Numbered from the stretch's first letter, positions 7,763 to 15,760 are shown. The stretch: DNA of 41,083 nt from Haloplasmataceae bacterium (GCA_029240795.1 JARDZP010000022.1:1-41083), one strand, 5' to 3'. Program-made: numbers and translations. The notes: a model not told the origin generated them from the letters alone.

Positions 7763-8896
7763 ATGATTATTCAATTTAGTGTAGAAAATTTTAAATCAAT
7801 CAATAAAAAAGTCGTATTTTCCATGCTTGCGGGTAGTAATGCTGAACATTCGCATTATTTAAGAAATGTCGGTCAATTTAATATTCTACCTTCTACTCTT
7901 ATCATTGGCGCTAATGGAGCCGGAAAATCAAATTTATTTCAAGCCATTAAATATCTGCAAAAACTTTTAAACAATAATAAAGTTATTATGTATCCTCATA
8001 AATTAAATAAAAATGATGATCCAACTATTATTGATATTCAATTTATTGTAAATGGTAAAAGGTATGCATACGGAGTTGAAATACTTAATAACCAAGTCAA
8101 TAGTGAATATTTATATCATTTTGAAAATGGTTCACAAGTCATGATTTTTGAAAGAGATCAAAATAAAATTGATTTTATAAGTAAATATGAAACAATTTTA
8201 AGAACAGTAGTAGATGAAGACGTGAGTAATATTTTGTTATTAACACTACTAAGTAAAAAATCTAATATTGAACTAATAAAAAACGCCTATACCTATTTAA
8301 CTGTAGAATTAATCGTTATTCTATCTGATGAAGAGGAAGAAACATTATTAAATTACGCTATAAATAGTTTTAATAAAATAGATAATCAAAAAGTAGTAAA
8401 TCAACTATTAAGTAAGTTAGATATGGGTATTAATAATTTTTACTATTCAGAAGTTGATGGAGTAATGGTTAAATATAATAAAATGGACATAAATATTCAC
8501 GATGAATCTACCGGAACAAAAAAACTATTCGCTCTCTTAAATTTAATTAGTGAAGTAATCAATAACGGTAGAGTTCTTCTCTTTGATGAATTAGAAAAAA
8601 ATTTACATCTAAATTTAGTAAAATATATCATTAAATTATTTAATAGTTCAAAGAAAAATGTACATAATGCTCAGTTAATTTTTTCTACACATAGTACATC
8701 TTTGTTAGATTTATCGATGTTTAGACAAGACCAAGTTTGGTTTATGGAAAAGGATTTTAAGAATTTAAATACAGAACTTTATTCATTAACAAATATTTTA
8801 GATATACAAAAAGATGAAAATATCGAACGTGGATATCTATTAGGTAAATATGGTGCGACTTTCTCGGTGAAATTAGGTGAACTTGATGAAGAATAA
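7763..8896 (+). CDS. AAA/ABC-type ATPase (AAA_15-like), first gene of a putative defence pair
   Basis: An SMC/ABC-like ATPase of 377 residues, of the kind used as the sensor or motor in several phage-defence and toxin systems (AbiLi, RloC and OLD-like proteins). Seen: FSVENFKSI at the N terminus, Walker A GANGAGKS at 49-56, an ESTGTKK signature-like loop near 250, Walker B VLLFDELE with D275/E276, and the switch His310 in FSTHSTSLLD. There is no long coiled coil or zinc hook. The frame is open back to an ATG at 7712, but that lies inside the promoter. The ATG at 7763 gives the canonical MIIQFSVENF opening. The last 11 bases overlap the HEPN gene, so the two proteins are probably made together and may act as a complex. 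The defence role is inference. Confidence 0.85.
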   Translation: MIIQFSVENFKSINKKVVFSMLAGSNAEHSHYLRNVGQFNILPSTLIIGANGAGKSNLFQAIKYLQKLLNNNKVIMYPHKLNKNDDPTIIDIQFIVNGKRYAYGVEILNNQVNSEYLYHFENGSQVMIFERDQNKIDFISKYETILRTVVDEDVSNILLLTLLSKKSNIELIKNAYTYLTVELIVILSDEEEETLLNYAINSFNKIDNQKVVNQLLSKLDMGINNFYYSEVDGVMVKYNKMDINIHDESTGTKKLFALLNLISEVINNGRVLLFDELEKNLHLNLVKYIIKLFNSSKKNVHNAQLIFSTHSTSLLDLSMFRQDQVWFMEKDFKNLNTELYSLTNILDIQKDENIERGYLLGKYGATFSVKLGELDEE

Positions 8897-9578
8897 ATTT
8901 GACTTAGAAGAGCGTAATATTAAAAGTCGTACTAAAGTTAATAAAATAATTGAACAAAACGCTAATGAAATCATTAATAGGTTTACTGAAAGTGTAGATA
9001 GTTTAAAAAATCGATTTGATTTATATGACTTTTTGATAAGTATAAACAAAGAAAATGAAGCTGATGATATTCTTCGGTTTCAAATTGTTTATGTCATGAG
9101 TGCACTTGATTTATTTATGCATGAGTTATATACTTACAGTTTGGTAAAAGGGTTTTTTGGTGAAAAAAGAAAGACCTATCGATTTAATGAATATAAAGTT
9201 CCTTTAAGTTTAGTGGAAAAAGCCATCAAAGATCCTGAAAACATTGAGAAACATTTAAAAGCCACTTTTATAGATGTGAATAGTAACTTTACTTTTATGC
9301 ATCCCAACCGTATAAGAGATTTGTTAAATATTATTTCATATGAAGATGAGTTTAAAATGGTTGAAGATAGTTTAAAAAATAGCGGCATTATCAAAAGAAG
9401 CGAAAATTTAGATGATTTATTGGAAGATATCTATGCTAGAAGAAATAAAATCGCGCATCAAACTGACATTAATCGAGGTGAAGATGAAAGAAATAAAATT
9501 AGTAAAACCGATGTATATCGCTATATCGAAATTATTGAACATATGGTAAAAAAATTATTTGAAATTGTGAGTGTGTGA
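8886..9578 (+). CDS. HEPN-domain protein, putative RNase partner of the AAA ATPase
   Basis: An all-helical protein of 230 residues. Near the C terminus it has the HEPN hallmark R-x4-H, seen as RNKIAH with R186 and H191 and preceded by a helix rich in Asp/Glu (LDDLLEDIYARRN). This is the catalytic motif of HEPN ribonucleases. An earlier helix pair (DDILRFQIVYVMSALDLFMH) resembles RiboL-PSP/MAE-type HEPN proteins. The start at ATG 8886 is preferred because AGGTG lies 6 bases upstream; an in-frame GTG at 8877 is the alternative. It overlaps the ATPase gene by 11 bases, and ogt starts 1 base after its stop. By family knowledge such proteins cut RNA when released or activated by a partner; that the ATPase is the partner is inference. 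Confidence 0.75.
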   Translation: MKNKFDLEERNIKSRTKVNKIIEQNANEIINRFTESVDSLKNRFDLYDFLISINKENEADDILRFQIVYVMSALDLFMHELYTYSLVKGFFGEKRKTYRFNEYKVPLSLVEKAIKDPENIEKHLKATFIDVNSNFTFMHPNRIRDLLNIISYEDEFKMVEDSLKNSGIIKRSENLDDLLEDIYARRNKIAHQTDINRGEDERNKISKTDVYRYIEIIEHMVKKLFEIVSV

Positions 9579-9579
9579 A

Positions 9580-10050
9580 ATGGAAGCTAAATTTACAAGT
9601 TATTATGAGTCTCCAATTGGTATGATTGAAATCATTGGTAATGATGAAGGAATTGTATATGTTGAATTTACTGATCAAGTCGGTATTAGTAATGAAAATG
9701 CGATTGTTTTAGAATGCGCAAAACAATTAGATGAATATTTTTTAGGCAAAAGAAAACAATTTGATGTTAATATTATTTATGATGGGTCTCCATTTCAAAT
9801 AAAGGTTTGGAAAGAACTCAGCAAAATTCCATTTGGAACATCTGTATCCTATAAAGATATCGCAACAAGAATTGACAACGTTAAAGCTGTAAGGGCAGTA
9901 GGTGGCGCTAATCACAAAAATAAAATATCAATTATTTTACCCTGTCACCGTGTCATCGGTATAAATGGCAAGTTAGTTGGATATGGTGGCGGTTTATGGC
10001 GTAAAGAATGGTTAATTAAACACGAGAAGGAGAATTTGAATGAGTTATAA
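9580..10050 (+). CDS. ogt: Methylated-DNA-protein-cysteine S-methyltransferase
   Basis: Suicide repair protein that moves the alkyl group from O6-alkylguanine to its own cysteine. It has 156 residues. The active site is IILPCHRVIG with acceptor Cys122; the DNA-binding region is YKDIATRIDNVKAVRAVGGANHKN and the closing segment LVGYGGGLWRKEWLIKHE. All key parts are present. ATG 9580 is chosen over the in-frame GTG at 9571, which lies inside the HEPN gene. The Shine-Dalgarno is weak, so translation may be coupled to the upstream stop (1-base gap). Its end overlaps the next gene by 11 bases, giving a tight four-gene run with the AAA-HEPN pair. Confidence 0.95.
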   Translation: MEAKFTSYYESPIGMIEIIGNDEGIVYVEFTDQVGISNENAIVLECAKQLDEYFLGKRKQFDVNIIYDGSPFQIKVWKELSKIPFGTSVSYKDIATRIDNVKAVRAVGGANHKNKISIILPCHRVIGINGKLVGYGGGLWRKEWLIKHEKENLNEL

Positions 10051-10516
10051 AATAAGATTTGCGGAAGAAAAAGATGTTAGTACAATTCTACATTTAATTA
10101 AAGAATTGGCAAGTTATGAATTGCTTTTAGATCAAGTAGTCGCAACAGAAGAATTTCTTCTTGATTCACTTTTTAAGAAAAAATCAGCAGAAGTAATAAT
10201 TTGTGAATATGATCATCAACCTATTGGCTACGCTTTGTTTTTTACAAGCTTCTCAACGTTTTTAGGAAGAGCAGGAATTTATTTAGAGGATTTATTTGTC
10301 ATTCCAAACATGCGCAATAAAGGTTTTGGTAAAGCTATGCTTTCATTCTTAGCAAAAACTGCTAAAGAAAGGAATTGTGGAAGACTTGAGTGGAGCTGTT
10401 TAGATTGGAATGAACCATCAATCCAATTTTACAAAAAATTAGGTGCAGTACCTATGGATGGATGGACCGTTTATCGTGTAACAGATGACGCTTTAACGAA
10501 TTTAGCTAATCTTTAA
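10040..10516 (+). CDS. GNAT N-acetyltransferase resembling diamine/spermidine acetyltransferase (SSAT)
   Basis: Acetyl-CoA-dependent acetyltransferase of 158 residues. It follows the SSAT pattern along its length: [20 protein letters not shown] at the start, [21 protein letters not shown] as acetyl-CoA motif A, and [14 protein letters not shown] as motif B. These blocks are close to human SSAT1/2 (YLEDFFV, WNEPSINFYK). A polyamine, thialysine or related amine is therefore a likely substrate, which is of interest with speD/speE 9 kb upstream, but the substrate cannot be read from sequence. It overlaps ogt by 11 bases and has GGAG upstream of its ATG. Confidence 0.85.
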   Translation: MSYKIRFAEEKDVSTILHLIKELASYELLLDQVVATEEFLLDSLFKKKSAEVIICEYDHQPIGYALFFTSFSTFLGRAGIYLEDLFVIPNMRNKGFGKAMLSFLAKTAKERNCGRLEWSCLDWNEPSIQFYKKLGAVPMDGWTVYRVTDDALTNLANL

Positions 10517-10522
10517 TAAGAA

Positions 10523-10584
10523 AAAGTCATTATATTTATCACAATAAAATTTATTGTGTATATAAATATAATGACTATTTTTTT
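10523..10584 (+). terminator. Long hairpin terminator after the GNAT gene
   Basis: AGTCATTATATTTAT pairs with ATAAATATAATGACT, with a second inner stem (CACAATAAA with TTATTGTG), followed by T7. It starts within 10 bases of the stop. Confidence 0.88.
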
Positions 10585-10599
10585 GAAAAGAGGGATTTT

Positions 10600-11259
10600 A
10601 TGGACGGTAAATTTCCTTTACTAGGAGAAAAATTTCCTAGTATCGAGGTACCGACAACACAAGGAGTCAGAAAAATACCTGAAGATTATATAGGTAGATG
10701 GTTAGTATTATTTAGCCACCCAGCTGACTTTACGCCTGTTTGCACAACTGAATTTGTGGAATTCGCACTACGGAACGACGAATTTATTAATTTGAATACT
10801 GAATTAATTGGTCTTTCTGTTGACCAAGTGTTTTCACATATTAAATGGATTGAATGGATAAAAGAAAAATTAAAAATAGCGATCCCATTCCCAATCATTG
10901 GCGATAATTTAGGAATTGTCGCAAATAAATTAGGTATGGTTCATGAATTAAAAGGTAGTAATACAGTAAGAGCAGTTTTTATTATTGATGATAAAGGAGT
11001 TATTAGAACAATTTTTTACTATCCACAAGAAGTAGGAAGAAATGTCAATGAAATCATCAGAACAATAAAAGCATTACAAACTGCAGATCAAAACAAAGTC
11101 GCAATTCCAGCTAATTGGCCATATAACAGTATGATGGGTGATAAAGTCATATTACCACCACCACAATCAATCCAAGAAGCTAAAATTAGAATTCAAAACG
11201 CTCAAGGAGAAAATTATACGTGTTATGACTGGTGGTTATGCTTTAAAAGTCTAAGTTAA
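10600..11259 (+). CDS. Prx6-type peroxiredoxin with archaeal-style C-terminal cysteines
   Basis: Thiol peroxidase of 219 residues. The peroxidatic Cys48 is in [13 protein letters not shown], with the catalytic Thr and Pro in place. The long C-terminal arm typical of Prx6 and archaeal peroxiredoxins ([19 protein letters not shown]) follows. The C terminus carries Cys208 and Cys214. This C48/C208/C214 set matches the C50/C207/C213 layout of Aeropyrum pernix peroxiredoxin, where one of the latter acts as resolving Cys, so it is probably not a pure 1-Cys enzyme. GAGGGAT precedes the ATG. Its end overlaps the convergent thioesterase gene by 4 bases. Confidence 0.93.
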   Translation: MDGKFPLLGEKFPSIEVPTTQGVRKIPEDYIGRWLVLFSHPADFTPVCTTEFVEFALRNDEFINLNTELIGLSVDQVFSHIKWIEWIKEKLKIAIPFPIIGDNLGIVANKLGMVHELKGSNTVRAVFIIDDKGVIRTIFYYPQEVGRNVNEIIRTIKALQTADQNKVAIPANWPYNSMMGDKVILPPPQSIQEAKIRIQNAQGENYTCYDWWLCFKSLS

Positions 11260-11669
11260 TTTTTTAGATTCTTATATGCTTGATATACATCAGGTAATAC
11301 TTTTTCTATTCGAGTTAATTTAAATGTATCTTTACTAACACAAACTACGGTACTTATTGCTTTGGCTTTAATTTCGTTATTTGTGTTTTTTATTGTGTGT
11401 TGATAAACAGTTTTAACAGAACTAAAATCTTTTACAGATGTTTCAACAAATACTGTTTCTCCATATCGACATGGAATTAAGTATTCAATATTAATTTCCC
11501 TTACAGGAAATAATAATCCATGTTTTTCTATATCGGCATAATTGAAACCTATATCAGCTAAAAATTTAGTTCTTCCCATTTCTAGCCAAACCAAATAATT
11601 TGCATGATAGACGACACCCATTTGATCTGTTTCATTATATCTAACAACAATTTCTGTATTTGATAACAT
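11256..11669 (-). CDS. Acyl-CoA thioesterase, hotdog fold (YbgC/4-HBT family)
   Basis: Hydrolyses acyl-CoA thioesters. It has 137 residues, one hotdog domain. The family signature is complete: [21 protein letters not shown], with catalytic Asp15 and the YHANY turn. [18 protein letters not shown] and a C-terminal helix follow. Its substrate (short acyl, hydroxybenzoyl or other) is unknown. A stand-alone gene on the minus strand with AGGTGAT as Shine-Dalgarno; its 3' end overlaps that of the peroxiredoxin gene by 4 bases, so no terminator lies between them. Confidence 0.9.
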   Translation of the reverse strand: MLSNTEIVVRYNETDQMGVVYHANYLVWLEMGRTKFLADIGFNYADIEKHGLLFPVREINIEYLIPCRYGETVFVETSVKDFSSVKTVYQHTIKNTNNEIKAKAISTVVCVSKDTFKLTRIEKVLPDVYQAYKNLKN

Positions 11670-11737
11670 ATGATCACCTTTTCATTATATTAATTTTTTT
11701 ATTTAGTATAGTACTACCAAAATATGGTGCATATCGT

Positions 11738-11766
11738 TTGCTAAATTATAGCCATTTTGCTATAAT
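11738..11766 (+). promoter_or_regulatory. Promoter with an overlapping inverted repeat upstream of the azoreductase gene
   Basis: TTGCTA (11738-11743), a 17-base spacer and TATAAT (11761-11766). A perfect 8 bp inverted repeat, ATTATAGC with GCTATAAT (11745-11752 and 11759-11766), fills the spacer and contains the -10, as an operator for a repressor would. The start codon is about 170 bases away, so the leader would be long; a second TATAAT at 11785-11790 is an alternative. Confidence 0.4.
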
Positions 11767-11934
11767 CTATATATAAATTAGCATTATAATTGGTTAGCTT
11801 GTTTATAAAATTATATCACAATTTAGTCTTTATTTACATATTTAATATTTATTATGATTAATGTCTTTTTATAGGAATGTTTAAGAATAAATATATAAAT
11901 AATATAAAGAGTATCATTTTAGAAGGAGATAACG

Positions 11935-12534
11935 ATGGCAAAAGTATTATATATTAAAGCAAATCCAAAAAAAGATGAAGAATCTACGACATTTAAACTC
12001 GCAAATGTATTTTTAAATGAATACAAAGCAAAAAATCCTAATGATGAAATTATAGTATTAGATTTATACAAAGAAAATATTCGACCATTAGATGAAACAT
12101 TGTTACAAGAAATGTTTAGTAAGAAAGATGGAGAAATTTTAAGACAAGCAAAATTATTCGCTTCATGTGATAAATTTATTGTTGCCGCACCCATGTGGAA
12201 TTTAAGTTTTCCATCGATCTTAAAAGTTTATTTTGATTATATAACACAAGTGGGTATCGTATTTAAATATACTGAAAGTGGTTCAGTTGGACTACTTGCT
12301 GATAGACCACGTAAAGCTATACACATTGTTTCTCGTGGTGGATTATATAGTGAGGGACCTGCAAAAGAATATGAACAAGGTGATCGTTATATACGAACCT
12401 TATTTAATTTCTTTGGTATAATGGATATCCAAACTTTAGCAATTGAATTAACAAATGTGTTACCAAAAGAACAGTTAGAAGTTGAAAGTCAAAAAGTTTA
12501 CGCCAAAGCAAAAGATATTGCTAAATCATTTTAA
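11935..12534 (+). CDS. azoR: FMN-dependent NADH:quinone/azo oxidoreductase
   Basis: Flavodoxin-fold enzyme that reduces quinones and azo compounds by two electrons at a time. It has 199 residues. KVLYIKANPKKDEESTT is the phosphate-binding N terminus, FIVAAPMWNLSFPSILKVYFDY the conserved FMN-site helix, and HIVSRGG the loop facing the flavin. GLLADRPRKAIHIVSRGG and YEQGDRYIRTLFNFFGI complete the AzoR pattern. A strong AGAAGGAGAT Shine-Dalgarno precedes the ATG. Monocistronic, with an inverted repeat over the upstream promoter suggesting inducible control. In Bacillus such genes respond to electrophiles through MarR-type repressors; no such gene is seen here. Confidence 0.93.
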   Translation: MAKVLYIKANPKKDEESTTFKLANVFLNEYKAKNPNDEIIVLDLYKENIRPLDETLLQEMFSKKDGEILRQAKLFASCDKFIVAAPMWNLSFPSILKVYFDYITQVGIVFKYTESGSVGLLADRPRKAIHIVSRGGLYSEGPAKEYEQGDRYIRTLFNFFGIMDIQTLAIELTNVLPKEQLEVESQKVYAKAKDIAKSF

Positions 12535-12542
12535 AGAAAATT

Positions 12543-12573
12543 GCATGTGTTTCATCGACACATGCTTTTTTTA
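12543..12573 (+). terminator. Terminator after azoR
   Basis: An 8 bp stem (GCATGTGT with ACACATGC), a 7-base loop and T7. Confidence 0.92.
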
Positions 12574-12624
12574 TTTGTATATTTATGGTAAAATATAATA
12601 AATAGTATTAGGGAGATATAAATT

Positions 12625-13338
12625 ATGGAAGAATTAATTCAAAATGAAAATAAAATATTTAAATCATTTAAGCAAGGAATTAACTTATTTGGAACAATAT
12701 TTCTTGATGTAATAGTTGTTTTTATAGTTGCTTACTTTTTTGATGTAGAAAACTTTTTTACAAATGGCGGATTTAGATATTTAAAGTCGTCAGCTCTTAC
12801 AATATATTTTGGCATCATCTTAACGTTATGGACAACCTTATTATGGGTTAACTATATAAAAGCAAAAAAAGAGGGACTATTTAATGTGAGTTTTCACCTA
12901 AATAAATCACTTTATTTTTGTATACCTTTAGCTATTATTTTACCGTTAATATTTAGTTACCTTTTAGAAGAAAATATTCACTTAACCGTCATCGATCAAT
13001 ATAATTTCTTTTTGAATAGTCCTTCAGGTAATGTATTTATTGCAAACATTAATACAAGTCTACAATATCTTTATTGGTTAGTAGAAATGTTAATCGTCAT
13101 TTTTATTATCGATTCATTTCATAACTTAAGTAACTATATTAAATTTTTTAAATTTATTCCTTGGGGTGGCATAGGTTTAGCATTTACATGGGGACTTGAA
13201 CAATTATTAATGCGTCCAAATACATTTTTACATATTTTTATCATGTCAATTATAGCTGGAATATTATATAAACTGAGTAAAAGAAATTTCTTTGTTGTTC
13301 TAATTTATTTTGTTATTTTGATTTTGATTAAGGGATGA
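12625..13338 (+). CDS. Multi-pass membrane protein, possibly a degenerate CPBP-like protein
   Basis: Unknown function. It has 237 residues with about six to seven hydrophobic helices (around 20-40, 57-75, 95-113, 145-165, 175-192, 200-216, 220-236). The last third (WGLEQLLMRPNTFLHIFIMSIIAGILYKLSKRN) resembles the distal part of CPBP/Abi membrane proteases, with a His and a small-residue helix. The EExxxR motif that defines active members is absent, so protease activity is not supported. The ATG follows a GGGAGAT Shine-Dalgarno, and TATAAT at 12594-12599 may be its -10. The GNAT gene starts 4 bases after its stop, so the two are co-transcribed. Confidence 0.75.
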   Translation: MEELIQNENKIFKSFKQGINLFGTIFLDVIVVFIVAYFFDVENFFTNGGFRYLKSSALTIYFGIILTLWTTLLWVNYIKAKKEGLFNVSFHLNKSLYFCIPLAIILPLIFSYLLEENIHLTVIDQYNFFLNSPSGNVFIANINTSLQYLYWLVEMLIVIFIIDSFHNLSNYIKFFKFIPWGGIGLAFTWGLEQLLMRPNTFLHIFIMSIIAGILYKLSKRNFFVVLIYFVILILIKG

Positions 13339-13342
13339 TTAT

Positions 13343-14119
13343 ATGTTAAAAAAAGTTAATAGTGAAACTCTTAATATTATGTTTGATTATGTTAAAAAGG
13401 AACCATCAATAAATTTGTTTATTATTGGTGATGTTGAACAATTTGGCATAGATGTTGATTTTCAAGAAGTGTTTTTACAATATGATGATAATAACATAAC
13501 TGCCTGTGTCTTAAGGTATTATCAGAATGTAATCATTTATAGTCATGTCAATCATTTTAATGTTTCTGAAATTATTGATCTATTAAATACCTTTCATTTT
13601 GAACGAATCAATGGAAAGAAAGCAGTAATAGACAAGATCTTACCACATTTAAATAATATAAAGGAAGTTACTCAGTGTTATTTCTGTGAATTAAACGATG
13701 CTTTACATTTAAAAAAGACAATTCTTGATATAAGTGTTGCTACTATAGATGATTTACCAAAAATATTAGAATTACTTAAATTAGTAAACTTTCATTCTAG
13801 TGATTTTTTAGAATCAAATACAAGAAAATTAACTAATAAAGCAGGTAGAATATATTTTTTAATAAATAATGATATGGTAATTTCCTCTGCTTCGACTTCA
13901 ATTGAAACAAGTGTTTCAGCAATGATTGGTGGAGTTACAACACACTTTAATCATCGAAATTTAGGTAAAGCATCACAAGTGGTATCTAAATTATGTTTTG
14001 ATTTATTAAAAGAAAGTAAAAAGCCATGTTTATTTTATCATAATCCTAAAGCTGGTTCCATTTATCACCAATTAGGATTTGTAGATATTGATAAGTGGAC
14101 CATGATTGAAATGACTTGA
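13343..14119 (+). CDS. Two-domain GNAT-family acetyltransferase
   Basis: It has 258 residues. The N-terminal half (1-125) is a degenerate GNAT-like domain (NLFIIGDVEQFGID opening). The C-terminal half (128-258) has the acetyl-CoA site in GGVTTHFNHRNLGKASQVVSKL and the closing block CLFYHNPKAGSIYHQLGF. This is the FR47/YitI-like layout of predicted acetyltransferases that begin with an N-terminal pseudo-domain. The substrate is unknown. It is 4 bases after the membrane-protein gene. The terminator overlaps its last codons. Confidence 0.85.
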   Translation: MLKKVNSETLNIMFDYVKKEPSINLFIIGDVEQFGIDVDFQEVFLQYDDNNITACVLRYYQNVIIYSHVNHFNVSEIIDLLNTFHFERINGKKAVIDKILPHLNNIKEVTQCYFCELNDALHLKKTILDISVATIDDLPKILELLKLVNFHSSDFLESNTRKLTNKAGRIYFLINNDMVISSASTSIETSVSAMIGGVTTHFNHRNLGKASQVVSKLCFDLLKESKKPCLFYHNPKAGSIYHQLGFVDIDKWTMIEMT

Positions 14120-14142
14120 TTATTGATCAAGTCATTTTTTTA
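14111..14142 (+). terminator. Terminator overlapping the GNAT stop codon
   Basis: A perfect 10 bp stem (ATGACTTGAT with ATCAAGTCAT), a 5-base loop and T7. The stop codon lies in the left arm. Confidence 0.92.
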
Positions 14143-14172
14143 TTTCGCTACTTATAATTTCATTTTCCTACA

Positions 14173-14189
14173 TTGACTAAGTGAATCAA
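14173..14189. promoter_or_regulatory. TetR operator 1 (imperfect)
   Basis: A 17-base imperfect palindrome, TTGACTAAGTGAATCAA, with the same outer bases and length as operator 2. It covers the -35. Confidence 0.5.
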
Positions 14190-14201
14190 GGGTGTTAAAC
14201 T
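14173..14201 (+). promoter_or_regulatory. Promoter of the TetR-ABC exporter operon
   Basis: TTGACT (14173-14178), a 17-base spacer and TAAACT (14196-14201) with an upstream TGT that makes it an extended -10. The -35 is also the left arm of an operator. Confidence 0.7.
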
Positions 14202-14205
14202 ATAT

Positions 14206-14222
14206 TTGACTACAATAGTCAA
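14206..14222. promoter_or_regulatory. TetR operator 2 (perfect)
   Basis: A 17-base perfect palindrome, TTGACTA-CAA-TAGTCAA, just after the -10 and over the expected transcription start. It ends 16 bases before the TTG start of the TetR gene, consistent with autorepression. Confidence 0.75.
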
Positions 14223-14238
14223 TGGGTGAGGTGAAAGA

Positions 14239-14871
14239 TTGTATACTAAATTTTTACAATTAAATGTAGAAAAACAAAATCGAATTATTAACGCTTCATT
14301 AAAAGTATTTTCTGAATCAAATTATAAAGATGCTTCTACAGATGATATTGTAAAAGAAGCAGATATCTCAAAAGGTGCTTTATTTTATTACTTTAAAAAT
14401 AAAAAGATATTATATGAATTTATATTTGACTACGTAGTTAAATATTTAACCAATGAAGTGCTAAATACTGTTGATTTAAATGAGTTGGATCTATTAATTC
14501 GCCTCAAACAAATACTATTATATAAATTATCGATATTAAACAAATACCCAGACATGATTCAATTTGTTTTGAGAATAAATCATGAAAACAGCGATGAAAT
14601 TGGCTTTGATATATTATCAAAAAGCAAAGAAATCAATGAAAAAGTTTATGGTATTTTGTTTAATAATATTGATACTTCAAAATTTCGCGATGATATTAAT
14701 ATTGAATTAGCAATAAATTCGATTATATGGTCTAGTGAAGGGTATTCTAATATTCATTTAAAAGAAATGAAGTATAAAAAAATAGATAATAGCTATATCA
14801 TTAGTTTAATAGATCAGTTTAATCGTTATTTAGATTTATTTAAAACATGTTTTTATAAAGGAGAGAATTAA
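14239..14871 (+). CDS. TetR/AcrR-family transcriptional repressor
   Basis: It has 210 residues. The N-terminal helix-turn-helix reads RIINASLKVFSESNYKDAS...IVKEADISKGALFYYFKNKKILYEFI, which is the family signature. The C-terminal ligand domain (about 65-210) is variable, as is usual. Translation starts at TTG 14239, set by GAGGTGA about 5 bases upstream. It is the first gene of an operon with an ABC exporter (1-base gap to the ATPase gene), and its promoter carries two matching palindromes. It most likely represses its own operon and is released by a compound the exporter removes; the ligand is unknown. Confidence 0.93.
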   Translation: MYTKFLQLNVEKQNRIINASLKVFSESNYKDASTDDIVKEADISKGALFYYFKNKKILYEFIFDYVVKYLTNEVLNTVDLNELDLLIRLKQILLYKLSILNKYPDMIQFVLRINHENSDEIGFDILSKSKEINEKVYGILFNNIDTSKFRDDINIELAINSIIWSSEGYSNIHLKEMKYKKIDNSYIISLIDQFNRYLDLFKTCFYKGEN

Positions 14872-14872
14872 A

Positions 14873-15757
14873 ATGAATGTTATTGAAATCAAAAAACTTA
14901 CTAAATATTATGGTGAGTCAAGGGGAATTATTGATGTTAGCTTCAATGTTGAAGAAGGCGAAATCTTTGGTTTTATCGGACCAAATGGAGCAGGAAAATC
15001 AACTACGATCCGTACATTATTAGGACTTATTTATCCCACAAGTGGAAGTGCTAAAATTTTTGGGTTGGATATTGTAAATAATGGTCCAATGATTTTAAAG
15101 GAAGTGGGTTACTTACCCTCTGAAGTCTTCTATTATGATGGAATGAAAGTCATTGATTTACTTAATTATTCAGCTAGTTTTTATAAAAAGGATTGTAGTA
15201 AACGCATTAAAGAATTAGCTGAGATCATGGATTTAGATTTAAATAAGAAAATTGATGATTTATCTTTTGGTAATAAGAAAAAAGTAGGGATTGTTCAAGG
15301 CTTATTACATGAACCTAAACTAATTATCCTTGATGAACCTACAAGTGGACTAGATCCACTCATGCAACAAAAGTTCTTTGAATTACTTGAAGCAGAAAAT
15401 AAAAAAGGTGTAACAATATTATTATCATCACACGTTTTAAGTGAGGTTCAAAGACTTTGTAGCCGAGTTGCGATTATAAAAGAAGGAAAGATTATTAAGT
15501 TAGAATCAATGAGTACTTTGAACAATGAAAATTATAAACGTTTTAAAGTAGAAATAGAATCACCTGTTAATAATGATTATTTTTCAATTGCTGGAGTTAA
15601 TGATTTACAAGTAAATGAAAAAACACATAGTTTCTTATTTAAAGGTGATATCAATCAAATTACTAAAAAATTAGCGAATGTTAATATTTCAAATATATGG
15701 GTTAATGAACCAGATCTTGAAGAAATATTTATGCATTACTATTCAAAGGAGGAATAA
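14873..15757 (+). CDS. ABC exporter ATP-binding protein
   Basis: ATPase subunit of an ABC-2 type exporter, 294 residues. Walker A GPNGAGKST is at 36-44, the signature loop LSFGNKKK at 130-137 (a relaxed form of LSGGQ), and Walker B LIILDEPTSGLDP has D154/E155. The switch His lies in LSSHVLSEV. A C-terminal extension (about 220-294) is as in drug or antibiotic exporters of the DrrA/BcrA type. Two permease genes follow directly (3- and 12-base gaps), giving a complete transporter likely to be one ATPase dimer with a permease heterodimer. Cargo is unknown. Confidence 0.93.
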   Translation: MNVIEIKKLTKYYGESRGIIDVSFNVEEGEIFGFIGPNGAGKSTTIRTLLGLIYPTSGSAKIFGLDIVNNGPMILKEVGYLPSEVFYYDGMKVIDLLNYSASFYKKDCSKRIKELAEIMDLDLNKKIDDLSFGNKKKVGIVQGLLHEPKLIILDEPTSGLDPLMQQKFFELLEAENKKGVTILLSSHVLSEVQRLCSRVAIIKEGKIIKLESMSTLNNENYKRFKVEIESPVNNDYFSIAGVNDLQVNEKTHSFLFKGDINQITKKLANVNISNIWVNEPDLEEIFMHYYSKEE

Positions 15758-15760
15758 ATC

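Noticed and set aside
11919-12194. Minus-strand open frame across the start of azoR
   Set aside because: Opposite strand of a clear flavodoxin-fold gene, without a Shine-Dalgarno or family match.
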